This document shows, one piece after another, positions 28,075-36,910 of a stretch of 64,000 bases of DNA. Within the stretch, counting starts at the first letter, position 1. Every line of letters starts with the position of its first letter. Below the pieces are notes generated by a model that saw nothing but the letters and a program-made list of their open reading frames with translations, ran no database searches and had not been told where the DNA came from. The stretch comes from Thiomicrorhabdus sediminis (GTDB lineage Bacteria; Pseudomonadota; Gammaproteobacteria; Thiomicrospirales; Thiomicrospiraceae), in the NCBI RefSeq assembly GCF_005885815.1, contig NZ_CP040602.1, positions 1,689,630 to 1,753,629 of the forward strand. Direction: 5' to 3'. Both the position numbers and the translations under genes were made by a program.

Positions 28075-28900
28075 ATCACCCAGAGTAAAGAACACTACGG
28101 CAACCTATGACCGTATTGATGGCGATATATACTCAGGTCAGAATCAGGTGAGGGACTTCTCTGTTGATGGCGTACACCGTGGTAAAGAGCAGAACCTAAG
28201 CCGTAATCATATCGACAATCTTGTAGCTGTACTCAAGGACGGTCACTCATTGGATAGAGTTGATGTCTACCCTAACCCTGAGGGAGGCGCTGATTTTATT
28301 CTGATAGACGGACACCACAGACTACAAGCCTATCGGGAAGCCCATGAGCTTGGCTACCGTAACTCTAAGAGTCTGCCCGTAAAGGTTCACCTAGACGTTA
28401 CACCTAAAGAAGCCCGATTGATGGCCTTCAATGCTAACAAGAAAGATAAGCTATCAATGTCTAAGGAACAGAAACCACAGGAGGCTTGGCTTACTCTGTG
28501 GAGACACTGGGATGACCTTAAAGACCTAGGCGGTGAGCGTATATCATCTTGGATGGGTGGAGTAATCAGAAAATCCCTAGCGGCTGACATGAAGAAAGTC
28601 ATTAAGCGCATGATTGCTGAGGACACCATCTATTCAAAGCAGCTCAATAGCGATAACCCAGTGGTTGAACCTTGGAAGGTTGTCCGTAAGAAATACGATA
28701 GAGGCGGTCAAGTAGGAGACCTTGAGGAGAGAAGGCTTAAGGCTTATGTTGACCTTCAATCCAAGGTCTACCGCTTACAGGATTCTCCTGAATGGCAGAT
28801 ACTTGAGGAAGGCCAGCGGCTTCAACTTGCCAGCCTCTTAGTAGGTGAGTCTCTTATAACGAAGCAAGAAGAACAACTCTCAAATAAAGTGCCTTGGTAA
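28067..28900 (+). CDS. ParB/sulfiredoxin-like protein
   Basis: About 277 residues from the ATG at 28067 (upstream in-frame starts lie inside the previous gene). The ParB N-terminal fold is seen in NQVRDFSVDGVHRGKEQNLSRNHIDNLVAVLKDG, and FILIDGHHRLQAYREA, the box bearing the nucleotide/phosphate site (the G-H-R-R of ParB proteins replaced by GHHR). An 8-base overlap couples it to the HNH/AP2-like gene. Such stand-alone ParB-like proteins can be nucleases, CTPase switches or regulators; I cannot tell which. No ParA partner is present. Confidence 0.8.
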   Translation: MSKSPRVKNTTATYDRIDGDIYSGQNQVRDFSVDGVHRGKEQNLSRNHIDNLVAVLKDGHSLDRVDVYPNPEGGADFILIDGHHRLQAYREAHELGYRNSKSLPVKVHLDVTPKEARLMAFNANKKDKLSMSKEQKPQEAWLTLWRHWDDLKDLGGERISSWMGGVIRKSLAADMKKVIKRMIAEDTIYSKQLNSDNPVVEPWKVVRKKYDRGGQVGDLEERRLKAYVDLQSKVYRLQDSPEWQILEEGQRLQLASLLVGESLITKQEEQLSNKVPW

Positions 28901-29053
28901 ACACAACAAAGACTTTTAAATAGCTTTAAATCCGTAGAGATAAAATAAAACAACTAACTCTTTAATAACTAAAGATTTTATAGAAATTCTCATTGTATAA
29001 ACATTGTCCATAGTGGACACATAAGCGGAGTTAGCTTGCAAGACTCTTTAGCT

Positions 29054-29515
29054 TCACTCTCGACTTTTTTCACTCTCTGGAGCAAAAGCAGGTAACAACC
29101 TCAAGGCTTGGAAGATGGCAATATATGAGTGCGAGTGGATTAAAGCAAGATACAAATGAACTAAAGCAAACCCTATCACTACAACCGAACCAAGGTAGCT
29201 AAAATCTTTTGCATTAAATTGAATAAACAGAGTGACTAAGGCAAATGTCGATACTATAGCTATAGTAGCTATTGCCGTTCGCACCATATCTGAATTAACC
29301 AGTCTAGGAGGTAAGGCAAACGCGACTAATAATCCGTAGACGACAAAAAGGCTCTTTAAAACCCCAAAGGCTGCTAGGATATAAAGCGATATTATCGAAT
29401 CAGCCGAAACGCTTCCGTTTAAACTGTGATCGATTGCACTCTCCATAATAGCAATCGGGTATACCATCAGGAGTGATGCTATAAATATCAGCGTTTTTTT
29501 CATTTTAATTGACAT
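29054..29515 (-). CDS. membrane protein, unknown
   Basis: 153 residues with about four hydrophobic segments (IFIASLLMVYPIAI, SLYILAAFGVLKSLFVVYGLLVAFALP, AIATIAIVSTFALVTLFI, VVVIGFALVHLYLALI). A good AGGAG site precedes the ATG. No family recognised. Located between the ParB-like and DUF2971 genes and transcribed towards the ParB-like gene, so not in its operon. Confidence 0.6.
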   Translation of the reverse strand: MSIKMKKTLIFIASLLMVYPIAIMESAIDHSLNGSVSADSIISLYILAAFGVLKSLFVVYGLLVAFALPPRLVNSDMVRTAIATIAIVSTFALVTLFIQFNAKDFSYLGSVVVIGFALVHLYLALIHSHSYIAIFQALRLLPAFAPESEKSRE

Positions 29516-29698
29516 AATAAAATATCTCCTTTTGATTTAGCTTCAACTTTCTTTCAATCAGTAAAGAACGACTATCACTTATCTGACATAACACTTTTTA
29601 TAAACTGAACTTTATTGGCAGTTTTCACTTGTACTTGCGACCTCTACGCATGTATAACAATAACAAATCAGAATTTAACCACTACAAGACTATTAAAA

Positions 29699-30589
29699 AT
29701 GAATAATGAAATCATTTATCACTATACCGATATGAATGCATGTATGAGCATTTTAGAGAATCAAGAACTTTGGTTAACTGCCCACCCCTATATGAATGAT
29801 GAACATGAGTTTTTACATGGTTTCGAGCTAATAGAGTCAACTCTTTCTAATGAACTCCAAAAAACAGATAATGAAGAAGTTAAAGCGTTTGTAGCAGTTT
29901 TTATGCAGCTTGTCTCAGAATCTTTAATGTTCTCAACATCCTTCTCCAAAGAAGGTGACCTACTATCTCAATGGCGAAGCTATTGCCCAAAAGAAGGCGG
30001 AATATCAATAGGATTTGACAGAGCCATCTTGGAAAAATCCTACAGTGGGTACAGTAGCAAAAGTAACAGAGTTAAGCTTGTGGATTGTTGCTATGATGAC
30101 GATCACTCCAAAGAAATAGCAAATACCTTTTCAATCGTGCTAAGCAACACTGCTCCAAACGGTTATGCAAGAGAAAACCCTATACTGGACAGAGACCAAA
30201 TACCTTCTACTTACTTAGGCATTATTGGTCATCTTGCTAGGACCAAAAACCCAAGCTTTCAAGAAGAAAAAGAAGTCCGTCTATATACCTATGGCAACAT
30301 GGATAATGTCCCTTTTATCATTGATGGGGTTCCAAAACCTAACGACTCAGGGTATCTTCAAATGCCTATTACCGTAGTACATCAAAATGTTGTTGAGTTT
30401 AGATCAAGAAATGGAGTTCTAGTACCCTACATAACACAGAGCTTTCCTATCGAAGCAATAAAAGAAATAAGGTTAGCCCCATCGAAATACCAAGATTTAA
30501 ATGTAGATAGCTTAAAAATGTACCTAAAATCCAAAAAACTACATCGCATTAAGATAGTAGCATCCAATATCCCATATAGAACTTTTTAG
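29699..30589 (+). CDS. DUF2971 protein
   Basis: About 296 residues. The ATG at 29699 is chosen because the family begins there (IIYHYTDMNACMSILENQELWLTAHPYMNDEHEFLHG), with YHYT and MNDEHE as family marks; an earlier start would add unrelated residues. A second conserved block is FSTSFSKEGDLLSQWRSYCPKEGGISIGFD. DUF2971 proteins have no settled biochemistry and are often seen in accessory and defence-rich islands. AT-rich relative to the flanking chromosome by eye. Confidence 0.8.
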   Translation: MNNEIIYHYTDMNACMSILENQELWLTAHPYMNDEHEFLHGFELIESTLSNELQKTDNEEVKAFVAVFMQLVSESLMFSTSFSKEGDLLSQWRSYCPKEGGISIGFDRAILEKSYSGYSSKSNRVKLVDCCYDDDHSKEIANTFSIVLSNTAPNGYARENPILDRDQIPSTYLGIIGHLARTKNPSFQEEKEVRLYTYGNMDNVPFIIDGVPKPNDSGYLQMPITVVHQNVVEFRSRNGVLVPYITQSFPIEAIKEIRLAPSKYQDLNVDSLKMYLKSKKLHRIKIVASNIPYRTF

Positions 30590-30619
30590 CCGTATTTTAT
30601 GACATTGACACCGCAACAA

Positions 30620-30641
30620 ACCTAGTTACAACCTAGTTACA
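30620..30641. repeat. right arm repeat (tandem ACCTAGTTACA)
   Basis: Identical over 22 bases to 22567-22588 and in the same orientation. It lies 56 bases inside the right attachment copy. Pairs with the left copy as candidate integrase arm sites. Confidence 0.7.
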
Positions 30642-30697
30642 CTAAATAAAACATAAATAAGTAACATATTGATTTAATAGAATTAATTTATTATGAT

Positions 30698-30730
30698 TGG
30701 TCGGAGTGACAGGATTTGAACCTGCGACCA
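30698..30730. repeat. attachment site copy, right end (within tRNA-Pro)
   Basis: The 3' portion of the intact tRNA-Pro gene. One base differs from the left copy at 22481-22513. Integration at this place leaves the tRNA whole. Confidence 0.9.
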
Positions 30731-30774
30731 CCACACCCCCAGTGTGGTGCGCTACCAAACTGCGCTACACCCCG
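30698..30774 (-). tRNA. tRNA-Pro (anticodon GGG)
   Basis: Read on the minus strand the 77 bases begin CGGGGTGTAGCGCAG and end CACTCCGACCA. The acceptor stem CGGGGTG pairs with CACTCCG with one G-T. The anticodon stem CCACA/TGTGG holds the loop CTGGGGG, giving anticodon GGG; the T loop TTCAAAT is flanked by GCAGG/CCTGT. CCA is encoded. The element abuts the 3' end. Confidence 0.95.
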
Positions 30775-30884
30775 TTAGACAATAGGTTTTAGAAAAAAAC
30801 CGATTGGAAAATTATAGGTTTTTTAGGCTTGAAAGCAAGCCCCTAAATGAACGGCTTACTGTTATTTCAGTCCCGCTTAAAGCA

Positions 30885-32342
30885 TTATGGGTTAGCGCTC
30901 TGAGCAGAGTTCTGCCAGATGCCGCCTAAAGCCTTATAAAGATAAACCGCCGCGGTCTGATATTGCTGTTGAACGCTTACCAAATTCAATTCGGCATCCA
31001 GCAGACCTCGTTGTGTATCCAACACTTCCAGATAACTGGCATAACCGGCATCAAAACGAGCCTGAGCTAAATCAAATGCCTGTTTCAATTGCTCGATTTG
31101 CTGTTTTTGCAGATCGATCTGCTCACTGTAGTTCTGCAGTTGGATCAAACCATCAGAGACTTCTGCAAACGCTTGGGTGACAATTTGACGGTAATTGACC
31201 AGCATCATTCCATATTGCGCTTCACTGAACTCGACATCCGCTTGACGGCTACCGCCATCAAACAGCGATTGATCAACATTGGTCTGCGCGTTCCACGCAA
31301 CCGAATCATCGCGCAATAACCGGCTTAAGGCTTCACTCTGAAAACCTAACAACCCAGTTAAACTCAAGCTTGGCAACAATGCGGCCTTGGCAACGCCTAT
31401 ATTGGCATTAGCCGCCTTTAAACGGGCCTCTGCGGCGATAATATCCGGACGACGTTGCATCACATCAGATGACAAAAAACTCGGTAGCTTAATGGTTTTC
31501 ATACTCCAACCGGCATCTTCTGGCTGAAAATCATTTTTCAACAGCGCTTGCGGGCTATAACCTAGCAGTTGTGCCAGTGCATTGATTTGCAATCTATAAG
31601 CGGCGTTTAACTGCACCTTAACCATCTTGATTGCCGACAACTCGGCCTTAGCCTGATGCAGGCTCAAGGCACTGATACTGCCGTATTGCAGTTGCGATTC
31701 ACGCAATTCCACATTCTGCTGACGCAAGGCCGCCGTTTTATCGGCAATCTTCAACTGCTGTTGTAAGGCCTGTAGGGAAAGATAAATCTCAGTGACCGCG
31801 GCCTTAACACTCAACTGCACAGCCTGCTGATCGGCTTGAGTCGCTTGATACAGGTTTAAGCTCGCCTGCTGGTTGGCTTCGTTTTTGCCCCAGATATCCA
31901 GTTCATAACTGACCAATCCCGCCAAACCTAATTGACCGAACTGGGCACCTTGGCCTTGCGGATAAGAGTTGTCACTGGTTTGATTCATGCCGGCATTCAG
32001 TTGCAAGCCTAACTGAGGCAGCAACTTGGCATCTGCCTGTTTTAGGTACGCCTCTGCCATTTGCAAATTCAACTTGGCTTTGGCTAAATCAAAGTTATAC
32101 TGCACAGCTTGTAGCAACAACATCTGCAAAGTTTGATCCGCCGAGAATTGTTGCCAAAAATCGGCCTCATTCTTTAACTGATCGCTAATCGCAAGTCGTT
32201 CCGTCGAGATAATGTTTTCTTGCACATCCACTTGAGGTGGCTGGTATTGCGGCATTTGCGAACAACCGCTTAACAAAACACCGACTGCGAAAACGACAGG
32301 CAATCGACGCCATTGAACCTTCTTTATTTTCTTGGCATTCAT
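30885..32342 (-). CDS. RND efflux outer-membrane lipoprotein (NodT/OprM family)
   Basis: About 485 residues. The ATG at 32342, 13 bases after the pump gene, gives a lipoprotein signal (RLPVVFAVGVLLSGC, lipobox LSG-C); an upstream frame extension overlaps the pump gene and lacks a signal. Two OEP repeats follow with LQMAEAYLKQADAKLLPQLGLQL and FDLAQARFDAGYASYLEVLDTQRGLLDAELNL-type helices. It forms the TolC-like exit duct. Last gene of the adaptor-pump-duct operon. Confidence 0.92.
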   Translation of the reverse strand: MNAKKIKKVQWRRLPVVFAVGVLLSGCSQMPQYQPPQVDVQENIISTERLAISDQLKNEADFWQQFSADQTLQMLLLQAVQYNFDLAKAKLNLQMAEAYLKQADAKLLPQLGLQLNAGMNQTSDNSYPQGQGAQFGQLGLAGLVSYELDIWGKNEANQQASLNLYQATQADQQAVQLSVKAAVTEIYLSLQALQQQLKIADKTAALRQQNVELRESQLQYGSISALSLHQAKAELSAIKMVKVQLNAAYRLQINALAQLLGYSPQALLKNDFQPEDAGWSMKTIKLPSFLSSDVMQRRPDIIAAEARLKAANANIGVAKAALLPSLSLTGLLGFQSEALSRLLRDDSVAWNAQTNVDQSLFDGGSRQADVEFSEAQYGMMLVNYRQIVTQAFAEVSDGLIQLQNYSEQIDLQKQQIEQLKQAFDLAQARFDAGYASYLEVLDTQRGLLDAELNLVSVQQQYQTAAVYLYKALGGIWQNSAQSANP

Positions 32343-32355
32343 TTGTTTCACCCTT

Positions 32356-35300
32356 TTATTTGTCGCTATGAGCAGAACTGGAAGCTTCAGCGGCTTGCGG
32401 TTTATCAAAACGTTCCGAAAACGCGGCAATCCAGCGGAAAAACATCGGTACAAACATTGGCGCAAAAACCGTTGCGGCAATCATACCGCCTACCAAACCG
32501 GTACCGACCGCTTCGCGGGCAGCCGCCCCGGCACCGGTACTCAACATTAGCGGCACGGCAGCGATGGTAAAGGCCAAGGATGTCATAACAATCGGACGGA
32601 AGCGTAATCTGGCGGCGTGCTCGGCCGCCTCCGCCAATGGCACACCTTCTTTATGTTTCTGTTTGGCAACCTCGACAATCAAAATGGCGTTCTTCGCCGA
32701 CAAACCGATTAAGGTCAATAACCCCAGTTCAAAATAGATGTCATTATCCAAACCGCTTAACATCATCGCCACAGAGGCTCCCAATACCGCAAACGGTACT
32801 GCGGTCACCACCGCTAATGGAATCGACCAGCGCTCATATTGGGCGGCCAGAATCAAAAAGACAAATAACAAACCAAACAGGAACGCCTGATTACCGGCAC
32901 TGGCCGACTGCTTCTGCTGATAGGCTTCACCGACCCAACCTAAAGAGTAAGTCTCCGGCAGGATTTCTTTGGCAACCTCTTCAAATGCAGCAATCGCCTG
33001 CCCGGAACTGTAGCCCGGTGCTGGCTCCCCCATCAGTTTCGCCGCCGGGAACAGGTTGAAACGGTCGACGACATCAGCGCCGGTCAAACGTTTGAATGTC
33101 ACCAAAGCACTTAATGGAATCATTTCCCCGCTCTGCGAACGGACAAATACCTGCGCTAGGTCTTCCGGCTTTTCACGAAAATTGGCTTCGGACTGCAAAT
33201 TCACCTTATAGGCACGGCCATAAAGGTTGAAATCATTGACATACAGACTGCCAAAAGTGGCCTGCATCGCAGAAAACACTTCTTGCGCCGATACCTGCAT
33301 GCTTTCCGCTTTTTCACGATCAAGTGTTACCTCATATTGCGGCACCTTGGTTGAGAAGGTGGTACGTACAGACTGCAGTTCAGGTCTGGCGGACGCTTTG
33401 GCCACCAATTCATCAGTGACCTTGGCCAAAGCCAAAGAACCGTCACCACCACGGCTTTGCAGATAAGCCTCGAAACCACCGGTCATGCTCATACCCATAA
33501 TGGTCGGCATACCGATGGGAATACTGAATGCATCAGGCACCGCCATCAACTGACCAAACAACTGTCCGACAATCGCTTGCGAACTCATATCGGCAGTCTC
33601 TCGTTCATCCCAATGCTTAAGCTTGACAAAAGACACACCTGAATCGGTTTTTTCGGTAAAGGTCTGTAAATCGAAACCGGCAAAACTGATCGCATGTTCT
33701 ACCCCCGGATGAGCAAGCAAAGTTTCGCTGACGCCATCACGCACCTCTTCCATTCTTGACAAGGACGAAGCTGGTGGCAGATAACTCAAAACAAATAACG
33801 TACCCTTATCTTCCTGAGGCAATAGGCTTTTCGGCAAGCCGTTAACCGCCTGGTAGGTAATAAACAGCAAACCGGCAAACAACAACAGGCTTATCGCGCT
33901 GTAACGCATAATCGTACGTACGCTGGCGCTAAACCCATCAGTTATCCAGGCAAAGAAACGATTGAACCCGGCAAAAAAACCACTCGGTTTCAAGTGACCG
34001 TCTTTTAAGATATTGGCACACAACGCCGGGGTCAGCGTTAAGGCGACTATACCGGAGATGGTCACCGAAATAACGATGGTAATGGCAAACTGCTTATACA
34101 TCTCTCCGGTCAGACCGCCGACAAAAGCGACCGGGATAAACACCGCGCCCAATACCAATACGATGGCGATAATCGGCCCGGTGATTTCATTCATCGCCTT
34201 AATGGTGGCTTCTCGTGCCGAGAGTTTATAGGTGCTCATAATGCGCTCGACATTCTCAACCACAATAATCGCATCATCAACCACGATACCTATGGCGAGA
34301 ATCATACCGAACAGCGTCAGCTGGTTAATAGAAAAACCAAGCAGATACATACCGATAAAAGTACCGATGATCGAGACCGGAATGGCCAGTACCGGAATCA
34401 AGGTGGCACGGAAATTCTGTAAGAACAGATAGACAACCAATACCACCAGAATCAACGCTTCGATTAGGGTATAGATCACCTTTTCAATGGAAATTTCGAC
34501 AAACTCAGAAGTATCGTAAGGAATGGCGTAAGACAAGCCTTTTGGAAAGCGCTGCGCCAGCTCTTCCAGTTTAGCGTCAATCAACGCTGATGCTTCCAGC
34601 GCATTTGCCCCAGGTTGCAAGAACACACCCATGGGCACGGTTGGCTGACCATCATAGGTAGCATTGAAGTTATAGGCTTGCGCTCCCAACTCAACACGAG
34701 CGACATCTTTCAGATGCAGAATCGAACCGTCGTTATTGGCACGCAGGATAATGTTTTCGAACTGTTTGGCATCGGTTAGACGACCGGCGGTAGTCACCGT
34801 ATAGGTAAATGCTTGACCATTTTCCATCGGCTCCTGACCGAAACGCCCGGCGGCAAATTGCGAGTTCTGAGCCTTAATCGCCTTGGCGATATCGTTCGGC
34901 GTCAATTTGAATTGTGCCAGTTTATTGGGATCCAACCAAATACGCATCGAGTAATCTTTGGCACCGAACTGACGGACTTCACCGATTCCGGGAATACGCG
35001 CCAGCTCATCAACCACATTGATCAAACCGTAATTGGCGATAAAAACCGTGTCCAAACTGGCATTATCTGAATATAACGCGACCACTTTGAGGATGCTGGA
35101 AGAGCGTTTATTGACCTTAACACCGGTTTGCTGCACCTCGCTTGGCAGACGGCTCAATGCACTTTGCACACGGTTATTGACATTGATATTGGCTTTTTCC
35201 ACATCGGTACCGATATCAAAGGTCACCGTTAGCGTCAAAGTACCGGACGATGAGGTGACACTATTGATATAGAGCATATCGTCGATACCGTTAATCGCTT

Positions 35301-35502
35301 GCTCCAAAGGCCCAGCCACGGTTTCGGAAATCGTTTCGGCACTCGCTCCCGGATACTGGGCGATCACCTGAACCTGAGGGGGAACAATTTGCGGATATTC
35401 GGCAATCGGTACCGATTTCATTCCAAGAAAGCCGGCAATAACGATAATCAGTGAAAACACACTGGCCATGACCGGACGATCAATAAAAAATTTTGACAAC
35501 AT
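32356..35502 (-). CDS. RND multidrug efflux pump (AcrB/HAE-1 type)
   Basis: 1048 residues, standard for HAE-1 pumps. Visible: the N-terminal MLSKFFIDRPVMASVFSLIIV, the proton-relay helix GIVVDDAIIVVENVER (Asp-Asp pair), the PLSALVTF segment of the docking domain and 12 transmembrane helices. It exports hydrophobic compounds through the tripartite complex, powered by protons. Located between adaptor and duct genes, all minus strand. Substrate range not predictable. Confidence 0.96.
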   Translation of the reverse strand: MLSKFFIDRPVMASVFSLIIVIAGFLGMKSVPIAEYPQIVPPQVQVIAQYPGASAETISETVAGPLEQAINGIDDMLYINSVTSSSGTLTLTVTFDIGTDVEKANINVNNRVQSALSRLPSEVQQTGVKVNKRSSSILKVVALYSDNASLDTVFIANYGLINVVDELARIPGIGEVRQFGAKDYSMRIWLDPNKLAQFKLTPNDIAKAIKAQNSQFAAGRFGQEPMENGQAFTYTVTTAGRLTDAKQFENIILRANNDGSILHLKDVARVELGAQAYNFNATYDGQPTVPMGVFLQPGANALEASALIDAKLEELAQRFPKGLSYAIPYDTSEFVEISIEKVIYTLIEALILVVLVVYLFLQNFRATLIPVLAIPVSIIGTFIGMYLLGFSINQLTLFGMILAIGIVVDDAIIVVENVERIMSTYKLSAREATIKAMNEITGPIIAIVLVLGAVFIPVAFVGGLTGEMYKQFAITIVISVTISGIVALTLTPALCANILKDGHLKPSGFFAGFNRFFAWITDGFSASVRTIMRYSAISLLLFAGLLFITYQAVNGLPKSLLPQEDKGTLFVLSYLPPASSLSRMEEVRDGVSETLLAHPGVEHAISFAGFDLQTFTEKTDSGVSFVKLKHWDERETADMSSQAIVGQLFGQLMAVPDAFSIPIGMPTIMGMSMTGGFEAYLQSRGGDGSLALAKVTDELVAKASARPELQSVRTTFSTKVPQYEVTLDREKAESMQVSAQEVFSAMQATFGSLYVNDFNLYGRAYKVNLQSEANFREKPEDLAQVFVRSQSGEMIPLSALVTFKRLTGADVVDRFNLFPAAKLMGEPAPGYSSGQAIAAFEEVAKEILPETYSLGWVGEAYQQKQSASAGNQAFLFGLLFVFLILAAQYERWSIPLAVVTAVPFAVLGASVAMMLSGLDNDIYFELGLLTLIGLSAKNAILIVEVAKQKHKEGVPLAEAAEHAARLRFRPIVMTSLAFTIAAVPLMLSTGAGAAAREAVGTGLVGGMIAATVFAPMFVPMFFRWIAAFSERFDKPQAAEASSSAHSDK

Positions 35503-35538
35503 AAGAGATTCCTTGGCTAATTTGACAGCATCAGCTGT

Positions 35539-36687
35539 TTACGGCTTAGACTTTGCTGCACTATTTTGCGTGGCGTTTGCTGGCGGCATATTCATCACTT
35601 TTACCGGTGATTTCGGTCTCAGGCGGATTAGATTATTGATAATCACCTGCTGTCCGGCTTTTAAGCCCTTATTAACCAGCCATTGATTTTCATAGGCACC
35701 GGCAAGGCCGACTGGAACCATTTCTGCAACCCCGTCATCGACGATATAGACAAAGGCTTGAGCGCCCATCTGTAAAACCGCTTTCTGCGGAATTTTATAA
35801 ACCTGCTGATAATCACCGGCAACGACACGGATACGCACGAATTCACCAGGCATCAGCGTTCCCTGAGGATTGTCAAATACTGCTCGTGCAGCCACCTTAC
35901 CGTTGGCAGCATCGATCTTGCTATCGATAAAATCGACATATCCGCTAACTAAGGCTTTTTTCTGAGCATTGAGCACTTCGGCGATCAATTTGGTATTGTC
36001 GTTATTGCGGAAAAAGCTGACATCCGAATCGGCAATCGAGAAATCGACATAAACCTTATCCATCTGAGTGACGCTGTTCAGAGTTCGGTTATTGTCGTTA
36101 CTGCCAACCAGACTACCGATGTCTTGCTGCTTGGCACTGATGATTCCACTAATCGGCGCTCTAACGCTGGTGTAATCCAAATCGATCTGAGCATTTTCCA
36201 GATTGGCTTGCGCCGCCAATAAAGAAGCTCTTGCCAATTCCAGATTGGATTGCGCCTTATCCACTTCCTGCTGACTGACACCTTGTTTTTTATAGAGTCC
36301 GCTTAAGCGGCGATATTCACGCTCCGCCTGCGCGATTTGAGCCTTGGCGGTAACAACCTGAGCCTTGGCCTGCTGTACCAAAGCACGGTAACGGCGCTCA
36401 TCGATCTTATAAAGTTTTTGACCTTTTGTAACGGCCTGACCTTCTGTATAAAAGCGTTGTTCCAATATACCGCTGACTCGGACAAACACATCCACTTGTT
36501 GCAGCGCTTTGATACGCCCGGGAAACTCAAAGGTGACCGGCACATTGACAGCTTCAGCACTCACCACGACAACCGGCATTGGCGGTTGCTGTGAATTGGC
36601 GATAGCACTACCGGCATAACTTAATGCCAGGGCCACTAGTGAGATCAACAGGGTTTGGACAGAACGGGCGGACTTCTGCATAGACAT
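35539..36687 (-). CDS. RND efflux periplasmic adaptor (AcrA-like)
   Basis: About 382 residues. The ATG at 36687 has GGGGAA four bases upstream and is preferred over a TTG at 36699 or an ATG at 36681. A signal peptide (SVQTLLISLVALALSYAGSAIA) precedes the barrel-sandwich and coiled-coil hairpin (VTAKAQIAQAEREYRRLSGLYKKQGVSQQEVDKAQSN is the hairpin region) and the beta-barrel (VRAPISGIISAKQQDIGSLVG). First gene of the efflux operon, 36 bases before the pump. A TetR-type regulator is divergent. Confidence 0.94.
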   Translation of the reverse strand: MSMQKSARSVQTLLISLVALALSYAGSAIANSQQPPMPVVVVSAEAVNVPVTFEFPGRIKALQQVDVFVRVSGILEQRFYTEGQAVTKGQKLYKIDERRYRALVQQAKAQVVTAKAQIAQAEREYRRLSGLYKKQGVSQQEVDKAQSNLELARASLLAAQANLENAQIDLDYTSVRAPISGIISAKQQDIGSLVGSNDNNRTLNSVTQMDKVYVDFSIADSDVSFFRNNDNTKLIAEVLNAQKKALVSGYVDFIDSKIDAANGKVAARAVFDNPQGTLMPGEFVRIRVVAGDYQQVYKIPQKAVLQMGAQAFVYIVDDGVAEMVPVGLAGAYENQWLVNKGLKAGQQVIINNLIRLRPKSPVKVMNMPPANATQNSAAKSKP

Positions 36688-36770
36688 AGGATTCCCCAAA
36701 AATTACACAGCAGACTCCTCACATTGTTGAGAAATTGTGCCGTTATGATAGATAAAATGGATTTACTGAT

Positions 36771-36798
36771 AAAAAGTGTAGCACACATTACACTTTTT
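36771..36798. promoter_or_regulatory. palindromic operator candidate in the efflux/TetR intergenic region
   Basis: AAAAAGTGTA and TACACTTTTT form perfect 10-base arms around an 8-base centre (GCACACAT), a 28-base dyad midway between the divergent efflux and TetR genes. TetR-family repressors typically bind such dyads. The regulator next door is the obvious candidate to bind here. Confidence 0.65.
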
Positions 36799-36910
36799 GC
36801 TCAAATGATAAATTACAGGTATCATAGAACTCTATTTTCATAAAATTAGAACGACCCGATTCAACGCCGGTTTGTTCCAGCTTGTTTTAAGCTATAAAGT
36901 ATAGAAGACC

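Larger units (their letters stand above)
22481..30730. mobile_element. integrative element in the 3' end of tRNA-Pro(GGG)
   Basis: The intact tRNA-Pro on the minus strand ends at 30698. A 33-base copy of its 3' end, with one mismatch, is at 22481-22513 in the same orientation. Between them, 8.2 kb carries a tyrosine integrase (frameshifted), a serine recombinase, an HNH/AP2-like protein, a ParB-like protein, a NERD protein, an AbiC-like protein and a DUF2971 protein. No phage structural, plasmid replication or conjugation genes are visible, so it is better called a small genomic island or satellite than a prophage or ICE. The surrounding genes are ordinary chromosome. Confidence 0.9.

Noticed and set aside
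22481..30730. Complete prophage
   Set aside because: Phage-type HNH/AP2-like and recombinase genes are present, but there are no capsid, terminase, tail or lysis genes.
30826..30841. Terminator after the RND outer-membrane gene
   Set aside because: The GGCTTG/CAAGCC stem has its T run on the wrong side for the minus-strand transcript.
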